Shown here piece after piece: positions 1 to 4,785 of a DNA stretch of 5,376 bases. Both the position numbers and the translations under genes were made by a program. Below the pieces are notes generated by a model that made no database searches, was not told the DNA's origin, and was given only the letters and a program-made list of their open reading frames with translations. The first letter of the stretch is position 1. Every line of letters begins with the position of its first letter. This DNA comes from Methanomassiliicoccaceae archaeon UBA113 (GTDB lineage: Archaea > Thermoplasmatota > Thermoplasmata > Methanomassiliicoccales > Methanomethylophilaceae), in the NCBI GenBank assembly GCA_002506175.1, contig DAXB01000040.1, forward strand, positions 1 to 5,376, in the 5' to 3' direction.

Positions 1-111
1 CAGATCGATCAGGGCAAAGAGGAGATCACAGTCGAGCTCATCGAAGCCATGGTCCCTATACCTGTCACTGTCAAAGGAGACAGCGTCAGACTACTTGAAA
101 AGGAGAAATGA
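1..111 (+). CDS. spt5: Transcription elongation factor Spt5, C-terminal end (partial)
   Basis: An open frame enters from the left edge and stops with TGA at 109-111, leaving 36 residues. They read as the end of a KOW-type beta-barrel: VELIEAMVPIPVTVKGD followed by a short charged tail (RLLEKEK). This matches the C-terminal KOW domain of archaeal Spt5 (NusG homologue), which binds the RNA polymerase clamp with Spt4 and promotes processive elongation. Identification rests on this short piece plus its position directly before rpl11, the usual archaeal order. The RBS of rpl11 (AGGAG, 101-105) lies inside the last codons, so the two genes are surely co-transcribed and probably translationally coupled. 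Confidence 0.82.
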   Translation, partial: QIDQGKEEITVELIEAMVPIPVTVKGDSVRLLEKEK

Positions 112-114
112 GCA

Positions 115-585
115 ATGGTAGATACTGTTGAGGCATTGGTGGATGGAGGTAGGGCTTCCGCAGGTCCACCACTCGGTCCCGCACTGGGTCCGAAGGGAGT
201 GAACATCGGTCAGGTCATCGCAAAGATCAACGAGAAGACAAAGGCATACGACGGAATGAAGGTGCCTGTCAAGATTCTGATCAACGACGACAAATCATTC
301 GACGTCAAAGTGGGAACACCACCTATGTCCGCTTTGATCAAGGGAGAGCTCGGAGTCGATTCCGGAGCTCACAACCCTAAGGCCGAGAAAGTCGGAAACC
401 TGTCTCTTGACCAGGCAAAGAAGGTTGCAGAGATGAAGGGAGACGACCTCCTCGGAGCAACACTCAAGGCCAAGGTCCTTGAAGTCGCTGGAGCATGTGT
501 CGCCATCGGAGTAACACTCGATGGAAAGAACCCCAAGGACTTCATCAAGGCAGTCAAGGCCGGCGAGTACGACGCTCAGTTCTGA
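115..585 (+). CDS. rpl11: Large ribosomal subunit protein L11 (uL11), archaeal type
   Basis: Encodes 156 residues, complete and of normal archaeal L11 length. L11 sits at the base of the ribosomal stalk on the 23S rRNA GTPase-associated region and helps elongation factors act. The N-terminal domain (about 1-65) carries the hallmark stretch GPPLGPALGPKGVNIGQVI at 17-35. The C-terminal RNA-binding domain (about 68-145) includes GTPPMSALIKGELG and the closing VTLDGKNPKDFIKAV region. The ATG at 115 is chosen because AGGAG at 101-105 lies 9 bases upstream and because the conserved N-terminus begins there. It starts 3 bases after the spt5 stop. The gene is followed at once by a hairpin terminator rather than by rpl1, its usual archaeal neighbour. 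Confidence 0.97.
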   Translation: MVDTVEALVDGGRASAGPPLGPALGPKGVNIGQVIAKINEKTKAYDGMKVPVKILINDDKSFDVKVGTPPMSALIKGELGVDSGAHNPKAEKVGNLSLDQAKKVAEMKGDDLLGATLKAKVLEVAGACVAIGVTLDGKNPKDFIKAVKAGEYDAQF

Positions 586-597
586 GCTTAAACATTC

Positions 598-617
598 GGG
601 GCTTCGGCCCCTTTTTT
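598..617 (+). terminator. Hairpin plus T-tract terminator after rpl11
   Basis: A perfect 5-bp stem GGGGC/GCCCC closed by a TTCG tetraloop is followed directly by six T residues (612-617). It begins 12 bases after the rpl11 stop. The shape is that of a bacterial intrinsic terminator. Archaeal RNA polymerase terminates mainly on T-tracts, so the T6 may be the active part and the stem may stabilise the 3' end. It would close the spt5-rpl11 transcript and separate it from the cassette downstream. Confidence 0.75.
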
Positions 618-796
618 AATCATCCAAACATAATCTGTCTGTTTGAATTGGAATCAAATGAATCAGTTTTGTTCAAGGCAATCTGGAATGCAAATCCCGA
701 GTACACTGTGTCATACGATCTCGGCGGATCCCGTTTTGGAGGGCCGTCCACAACAGCGTTGGTGTGCATGTTATTTCGGATTTGATTGGTTTTCGG
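618..796. other. Gene-free spacer between rpl11 terminator and palindrome cluster
   Basis: I find no convincing gene or RNA gene here. The stretch is richer in A+T than the ribosomal genes. Small structures are visible: a 5-7-5 inverted repeat TTTGA-N7-TCAAA (642-658), a direct repeat GAATCA at 651-656 and 660-665, and TTTCGGA repeated at 774-780 and 791-797. None is long enough to assign a role. The only frames open across it are one overlapping the rpl11 end and one on the minus strand, and both lack recognisable protein signatures. Confidence 0.5.
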
Positions 797-872
797 AATG
801 ATGCCCAGGCATTATGCGGGCATAATAGATGATATGTGACAATTATGCACGCTGTGGCATGCCAGTGCATAA
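797..872. promoter_or_regulatory. Cluster of nested palindromes, candidate operator region
   Basis: Three overlapping or adjacent inverted repeats fill this stretch. ATGCC-CA-GGCAT lies at 801-812. ATTATGC-GG-GCATAAT lies at 811-826, sharing two bases with the first. TTATGCAC-N14-GTGCATAA lies at 843-872, and its spacer contains the perfect 10-bp palindrome TGGCATGCCA (855-864). The half-site TTATGC/GCATAA therefore occurs four times, two in each orientation, and the ATTATGC copies at 811 and 842 are 31 bases apart, close to three helical turns. The cluster ends 74 bases before the chosen start of the transporter-like gene. This fits a binding array for a dimeric regulator. The regulator is not in the window, and the role is inferred from symmetry and position alone. 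Confidence 0.5.
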
Positions 873-925
873 ACGAAAATGACAATTGATCATTATTGGT
901 GTATTTCGGTAATAATGTGGGTGCA

Positions 926-933
926 TTTTATAT
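926..933 (+). promoter_or_regulatory. Possible TATA box of the cassette (TTTTATAT)
   Basis: TTTTATAT resembles the archaeal box A consensus TTTATATA. If used, transcription would start near 955, too late for an ATG at 947 and suited only to the in-frame ATG at 971, which has GGAG at 957-960. The adjacent strong RBS (GGTGAT, 935-940) argues instead for an upstream promoter, for example around CATAAAC (868-874), which would give a leader of about 50 bases. The call is therefore uncertain. Confidence 0.3.
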
Positions 934-934
934 C

Positions 935-940
935 GGTGAT
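935..940 (+). promoter_or_regulatory. Shine-Dalgarno sequence GGTGAT deciding the start at 947
   Basis: GGTGAT is complementary to the archaeal 16S rRNA 3' end (AUCACCUCC) and ends 6 bases before the ATG at 947. No comparable site precedes the more upstream TTG at 896. A weaker alternative, GGAG at 957-960, stands 10 bases before the in-frame ATG at 971. Confidence 0.55.
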
Positions 941-946
941 TTTCTA

Positions 947-2911
947 ATGAGAATCTGGAGATGGCGGTTCATGCTGTTCAGAAAAAGGGAGAAATTGATG
1001 TTCTTCGGGCCTGGACTGATGCTGGCCATTACAGCCGCTGGAGAGTTCGGGATTGTGGAGGCCACCGAGATAGGTGCGCAGTATCATCTTCAGCTTCTAT
1101 GGGTAGTCATGATCGCCCTGTTCTTCAAATACGCTTTCGTCACCGGCGTCGCACGTTATACTTTGGCAACGGGGCAGACTGTTTTCGACGGTCTTGGAAA
1201 GGTGCCCGGACCGAATCATTGGGCTCAGTACCTGCTCTTCCTCGCTTTCATCATAGATATGATCGTTTTGGGGGCGATGGTCCAGTTCGTGTCGGTCTAT
1301 CTATCATATCTGCTTCCGGGAACGTATTGGACCTGGATTGTCTGTCTGATTGTGATGATAATTGTCACGCTGATCATCCGTACCCGCAGCTATGGGAAAT
1401 TGGAACCCATCGTTGCCGTTGTCGTTCTAATCGTTATCTTCGCAGTATACGTTTCGATATCAGATTTCACATTCACAATGGGAACATTCTCGGAGGGTTT
1501 CAAATTCGGGATACCGGAGCATTCGGAATTGGCGATACTGGCGATCATCGGGGTGTGCGGCAGTGCCCTGAACATCATGCTGTACTCCAAATGGCTAAAT
1601 GATTACATCGAAGAGAACAAAGTCGACGTGGTTCATGATAGGAGCACTTTCAGGAAGTACATGAAGAGCATAAGGTTGGACATCATCATCGGGTTCGTCC
1701 TGGTCTTCGTGTTCACTGTGGGATTCATGCTCCTGGGTTACGCAAGCTTCGAGATGTCTCTGGTCCAGTACGACGAGCATATAACCATCGACAATCTGAT
1801 AGCCCATACCATGGTGCTGCTGTCGGCGCTCCCCTACGGCAAGTACATCCTTCCAGCCCTCATCATCATCGTCTTCGTTGCGGCGGCAACAATCAGCTTG
1901 GAATCGAGAATCGGCGTCATAGGGAAAACAATCTGTCAGATAAGGTCAGAGAACGGAAAGGAGACAGACATCAGGAAACTGTATTTCATCATATTCTGGG
2001 CGTTCTTCGTCATTGTATTCGTAACGGCTTCATTCTTCAATCCGATAAGCATGGTAACGTTCTCATCCGCAGCATGTGCATTGTTCTTCGGTGTGTTCTG
2101 TCTGCTGATTATATACCTGAACAGGCGGCTTCCGGAATATGCGCAGGGAACCAGGGCCTGGATGGTCACGGTTGCTCTGGGTAGTCTGCTGTCAGTCGTA
2201 ATCACATTGAGGATCGAGGGAACGATCATGGAGTTTGGGGCCCCGATGTTCAGCAACATGCTGGTGGCGGTGTTCGCGGTCTTCCTGATCATGTGCACCC
2301 GTACGTACAAGAGCACCGTTATCGGAAAGACCAGCATATTCTCCAAGTTCTGGATAGTGATCATGTTCGGAATCGTATCTATGTGGGGAACCGCCGGCGG
2401 AGTAGAATTTATGTCCGGAACGGAGTACGCCATCGTCATCAATTTCAGGGATATGGCGGTCATAATCGCCGGATTCATCGGAGGTCCGTGGGTAGGGATG
2501 GGCGCAGGCATCCTTGGTGCGGTCTACCGTATGTCGGTAGGCGGGCCTTTGGCCATTCCGTGCGGGGTTGCAACCATCATTCTCGGATTCCTTGCCGGAT
2601 ATCTGTCCAGGAGGTGGCAGGGCAGGATAGGATTCAAACGGGCCATATGGACGGTGGCCGGACTGCAGTTCCTGCATCTTGCCGTCATCGTACCGATTGT
2701 CGGTCTGATAGTGGGTGTAGGCGGAGATGCTCTTCTGGAGACGTTCGTCACGTCAATCATGCCGATGATATTCGTCAACGTCTGCGGAGTCTTAGCATTC
2801 ATGTACCTGGCAAGGTTCACGGAGACTTTCCAGGGAGTGAACGAACGTACGACCCTTGAGGACATCAAATCAGATATCAAGGGATTCTTCTTTGAATCGG
2901 AGGACGATTGA
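947..2911 (+). CDS. Nramp-like membrane transporter fused to a C-terminal 5TM LytS/YhcK receptor domain
   Basis: Encodes 654 residues, almost all membrane-embedded. Residues 21-455 resemble Nramp (APC superfamily) transporters. TM1 starts GPGLMLAI and continues EIGAQYHLQLLWVV into TM2, then LATGQ, the family pattern GP...AGA.(F/Y)G..LLW...ATGK. About a dozen segments can be placed, for example near 22-40, 47-68, 95-122, 128-145, 154-171, 194-214, 244-264, 300-318, 346-364, 367-391, 405-420 and 434-450. Both metal-binding motifs are missing: by ungapped comparison the TM1 DPGN position reads GEFG (32-35) and the TM6 MPH position reads SAL (206-208). Residues about 462-622 form a 5TMR_LYT domain, described separately. 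A 30-residue charged tail ends SEDD, with no kinase, GGDEF or other output domain. The start was chosen from GGTGAT at 935-940; ATG 971 (646 residues) is possible. The next gene begins one base after the stop. The substrate is unknown, and a divalent metal is unlikely. Confidence 0.8.
   Translation: MRIWRWRFMLFRKREKLMFFGPGLMLAITAAGEFGIVEATEIGAQYHLQLLWVVMIALFFKYAFVTGVARYTLATGQTVFDGLGKVPGPNHWAQYLLFLAFIIDMIVLGAMVQFVSVYLSYLLPGTYWTWIVCLIVMIIVTLIIRTRSYGKLEPIVAVVVLIVIFAVYVSISDFTFTMGTFSEGFKFGIPEHSELAILAIIGVCGSALNIMLYSKWLNDYIEENKVDVVHDRSTFRKYMKSIRLDIIIGFVLVFVFTVGFMLLGYASFEMSLVQYDEHITIDNLIAHTMVLLSALPYGKYILPALIIIVFVAAATISLESRIGVIGKTICQIRSENGKETDIRKLYFIIFWAFFVIVFVTASFFNPISMVTFSSAACALFFGVFCLLIIYLNRRLPEYAQGTRAWMVTVALGSLLSVVITLRIEGTIMEFGAPMFSNMLVAVFAVFLIMCTRTYKSTVIGKTSIFSKFWIVIMFGIVSMWGTAGGVEFMSGTEYAIVINFRDMAVIIAGFIGGPWVGMGAGILGAVYRMSVGGPLAIPCGVATIILGFLAGYLSRRWQGRIGFKRAIWTVAGLQFLHLAVIVPIVGLIVGVGGDALLETFVTSIMPMIFVNVCGVLAFMYLARFTETFQGVNERTTLEDIKSDIKGFFFESEDD
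2330..2812 (+). other. 5TMR_LYT receptor domain region within the fusion protein
   Basis: This covers residues about 462-622 of the preceding protein. The signature reads NFRDMAVIIAGFIGGPWVG (499-517), then GILGAVYRMSVGG (521-533) and GVATIILGFLAGYLS (540-554). This is the pattern of LytS/YhcK receptors: (D/N)xR, a helix ending GGPxxG, a YR pair, GG, then a Gly-rich helix. Further helices lie near 565-590 and 602-622. The family normally forms the N-terminal sensor of histidine kinases such as LytS and BtsS, or of cyclases. BtsS is known to bind external pyruvate. Here the domain is C-terminal to a transporter-like unit. Confidence 0.8.
2899..2903 (+). promoter_or_regulatory. RBS (GGAGG) of the binding-protein gene
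   Basis: GGAGG stands 9 bases before the ATG at 2913, inside the last codons of the upstream gene. It decides the start: the more upstream in-frame TTG at 2856 has no such site and would add 19 residues that do not look like part of a signal anchor. Confidence 0.8.
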
Positions 2912-2912
2912 T

Positions 2913-4013
2913 ATGGAGTCGCCTTATGGGGGGAAAGGTTTCACTATCGTGATACTCATAATGATGATATTGCTTGTCGGCGGTCACCTCATCGGATTCA
3001 ATTATTACTCGGACGCTCCGGATACAGTCGAGGTGCCTGTGGTTCTGGATCTGTCAGGGGATAGGGCGGATGAGGGAACGGAGTATCTGAGAGGTATCGA
3101 AATAGCGATCGATGACATCAACGCGGGCGGCCGTCGCCAGTTCGTGCCTGTGATCTATGACACACACGGCTCTGTGGAAACGATGCAGGAATGTTTCAAT
3201 GACATCACGTCGAAGGGATACACATTCATGTTGGGCCCGATGAGTGCGGATGAGGCAAGAGTGGTCGTCCAGTCGGATTATGACATCTGTGCATTGACCT
3301 TCTCGGTTTCATCCACGTTCTTTTCCGATGAGGACCGCATTTTCAGGAACACGATGACTGACGAGCAGTATGCCAATGCTATCGAGTTATACCTTAACGG
3401 AGGCTACAAGTCTGCGGTCATCCTGTACAACAAGACTTTCGAATCTTCCTCTATGTTGAATAGCTTGATGCTGAAACTGGACGATAAGAAGATACACATC
3501 AGTAAAGTGCTGGTGACGGATCCCGAAAAAGCTGGGGAAGAGCTCTTGAAACTGTCTCCGGATGTAGTGGTATCCATATTGCCGGCCGCTTCCGGTCTGG
3601 AAAAGGTCATAGCGACCGCAACAGGCGGCGGATTGAAGGCCAAATGGCTGGGAATCGATTCCTCCGTATCGGATGAGGTGGCTTCCGCTATTGACGGATT
3701 CTACGCAGTGACAACCCAGAGGATCATCTCCGAGCCGAGTTTCTTTGATAAGTATGAGAAGAAGTACGGAGGATCTCCCGACCCGAAGGCCATGTATGGT
3801 TATGATTTCATGGCGATCCTCGGAGAGGTAGTCAATTCGGACGGTTCGTCGTATTCCAGATTCGACGATGGGATGAAGACTATCCGCTACATCGGGATGA
3901 CCGGTTTCATTAAGTTCAATGAACACGGGGACTGTTATTCCTCATCCAACATTGTCGTCTCACATGACGGAGAATGGATAATACTGAGTTGGAATGATAT
4001 TCTGAACCTTTGA
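2913..4013 (+). CDS. Membrane-anchored LivJ-type (type 1 periplasmic binding fold) substrate-binding protein
   Basis: Encodes 366 residues. A hydrophobic segment at about 10-29 (TIVILIMMILLVGGHLIGFN) after a short positive N-terminus looks like an uncleaved signal anchor; there is no lipobox cysteine. Residues about 40-366 match the branched-chain amino acid/amide binding family (Peripla_BP_6). In order: VPVVLDLSG (41-49), RGIEIAIDDINAGG (60-73), MLGPMSADEARVVV (106-119), FRNTMTDEQYANAIELYL (144-161), AMYGYDFMAILGEVV (293-307) and GMTGFIKFNEHGD (338-350), the last two being typical closing motifs. It would bind a small ligand, perhaps an amino acid, amide or organic acid, outside the cell. 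No ABC ATPase or permease is present. The gene starts one base after the transporter-LYT fusion, so the two are translated from one message. The family is confident; ligand and partnership are inference. Confidence 0.85.
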   Translation: MESPYGGKGFTIVILIMMILLVGGHLIGFNYYSDAPDTVEVPVVLDLSGDRADEGTEYLRGIEIAIDDINAGGRRQFVPVIYDTHGSVETMQECFNDITSKGYTFMLGPMSADEARVVVQSDYDICALTFSVSSTFFSDEDRIFRNTMTDEQYANAIELYLNGGYKSAVILYNKTFESSSMLNSLMLKLDDKKIHISKVLVTDPEKAGEELLKLSPDVVVSILPAASGLEKVIATATGGGLKAKWLGIDSSVSDEVASAIDGFYAVTTQRIISEPSFFDKYEKKYGGSPDPKAMYGYDFMAILGEVVNSDGSSYSRFDDGMKTIRYIGMTGFIKFNEHGDCYSSSNIVVSHDGEWIILSWNDILNL

Positions 4014-4055
4014 TGCGGTTTCGTGAGAGATTCCTGCTACAGTCACTATATCAAC

Positions 4056-4063
4056 TTTATATA
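4056..4063 (+). promoter_or_regulatory. TATA box of the rpl1-rpl10 transcription unit
   Basis: TTTATATA is a perfect match to the archaeal box A consensus. Transcription would be expected to begin about 26 bases past its centre, near 4086, leaving a leader of about 50 bases before the TTG start of rpl1. I see no clear terminator between the binding-protein stop and this promoter, so some read-through from the cassette is possible. Confidence 0.8.
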
Positions 4064-4085
4064 CTACCTGTAATTTAGGGAGTAT

Positions 4086-4124
4086 TACTTGTAGGAGAGC
4101 CGAAAGGCTCGCAAGTACTACAGG
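4086..4124 (+). promoter_or_regulatory. Structured rpl1 leader, candidate L1-binding autoregulatory stem-loop
   Basis: The RNA can form an outer stem CUUGUAG/CUACAGG (4088-4094 with 4118-4124), then an asymmetric internal loop (GA, 4095-4096, opposite GCAAGUA, 4111-4117), an inner stem GAGCC/GGCUC (4097-4101 with 4106-4110) and a GAAA tetraloop (4102-4105). A short 5' GA opposite a longer purine-rich 3' side beginning with G is the arrangement I recall for the L1 site on 23S rRNA (helices 76-77) and the Methanococcus L1 mRNA site. The 3' arm takes up AGG of the rpl1 Shine-Dalgarno, so L1 binding should reduce initiation. An alternative stem UACUUG/CAAGUA (4086-4091 with 4112-4117) would leave that site free. 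The structure is seen in the sequence; L1 binding is inferred. Confidence 0.65.
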
Positions 4125-4127
4125 AGG
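4122..4127 (+). promoter_or_regulatory. Shine-Dalgarno (AGGAGG) of rpl1, overlapping the leader stem
   Basis: AGGAGG ends 7 bases before the TTG at 4135 and supports that non-ATG start. Its first three bases pair in the outer stem of the leader hairpin. Confidence 0.85.
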
Positions 4128-4134
4128 AATTGTA

Positions 4135-4773
4135 TTGGCAGAAAAACCAACCGTAATGGCCGTGCAGAAAGCACTCGAGAGTGCAAAGAAGCGCAACTTT
4201 ACTGAGACGGTTGAGTTGGCTATCAATCTCGTAGATGTCGACCTTACTATCCCCAAGAACCGTATCCAGGAGGATATCATTCTCCCGGCCGGACGTGGAA
4301 AGAAGGTCAAGATCTGCGTTATTGGTGGTGGCGAACTAGCCTTGAAAGCCAAGGACGTGGCCGATCTTGTAATCACACCCGAGGAACTCGGAGCGATTGC
4401 AGACGACAAGAAACAGGCAAAGAAGATCGCAAACAGTACCGACTACTTCATCGCTGAGGCACCTTTGATGGCTCAGGTCGGAAAGAGACTCGGAACTGTG
4501 TTGGGACCTCGCGGAAAGATGCCTAAACCAATCGCACCGGGAGCAGATCCCTCTGTGATGATTGACGGTCTCCGCAAGTCTGTGACCATCAGGACTAAAG
4601 ACAGGAAGACATTCCACGCACCCGTTGGAACAATAGATATGAGCGCAGAGGACATCGCCGAGAACGTCGACCTTATCCTCAAGCGTGTCGAGGCTCACCT
4701 TGAGAAGGGTAAGCACAACATCGCATCCGCTTACATCAAGACCACAATGGGTCCTTCGGAGAAGCTTCTGTGA
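4135..4773 (+). CDS. rpl1: Large ribosomal subunit protein L1 (uL1)
   Basis: Encodes 212 residues, the usual archaeal L1 length. L1 binds the mobile stalk of 23S rRNA near the E site, and in methanogens and bacteria it also represses translation of its own mRNA. Visible family marks are FTETVELAINL (22-32), the L1 signature GKRLGTVLGPRGKMPKP (116-132), HAPVGTIDMS (161-170) and the closing IKTTMGPS (201-208). The start is TTG, chosen because AGGAGG at 4122-4127 is well placed and the product opens with the expected Ala-Glu-Lys; the next in-frame ATG (4156) would cut into the first helix. rpl10 follows after 12 bases. A separate promoter and structured leader precede the gene. Confidence 0.97.
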   Translation: MAEKPTVMAVQKALESAKKRNFTETVELAINLVDVDLTIPKNRIQEDIILPAGRGKKVKICVIGGGELALKAKDVADLVITPEELGAIADDKKQAKKIANSTDYFIAEAPLMAQVGKRLGTVLGPRGKMPKPIAPGADPSVMIDGLRKSVTIRTKDRKTFHAPVGTIDMSAEDIAENVDLILKRVEAHLEKGKHNIASAYIKTTMGPSEKLL

Positions 4774-4785
4774 GGAGGTATTAAG

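Noticed and set aside
642..658. 5-7-5 inverted repeats TTTGA-N7-TCAAA and AATGA-N7-TCATT (878-894)
   Set aside because: Arms of five bases in A+T-rich sequence are expected by chance, so they are noted but not called as operators.
495..785. Plus-strand frame running from the rpl11 end into the spacer
   Set aside because: Its first third is rpl11 read in another frame, it crosses the terminator, and the product has no family features.
673..885. Minus-strand open frame of 70 codons in the rpl11-cassette spacer
   Set aside because: The product has no recognisable domain, the frame overlaps the palindrome cluster, and I see no good ribosome binding site in front of it.
896..946. Extended start (TTG at 896) for the transporter-like gene
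   Set aside because: There is no Shine-Dalgarno before it, and the added 17 residues lie over promoter-like sequence; ATG 947 has a good site.
586..946. Possible tRNA, CRISPR array or mobile-element end in the spacer
   Set aside because: No cloverleaf, no regularly spaced repeats and no transposase or terminal repeats could be found.
1936..2511. Long minus-strand frame inside the transporter-like gene
   Set aside because: It is a shadow of a hydrophobic, codon-biased gene on the plus strand and has no domain signature. The same applies to the other antisense and off-frame reads in 961-2880 and 3387-4929.
2856..2912. Extended start (TTG at 2856) for the binding-protein gene
   Set aside because: It would overlap the upstream gene by 56 bases without a ribosome binding site, while ATG 2913 has GGAGG 9 bases before it and begins a normal signal anchor.
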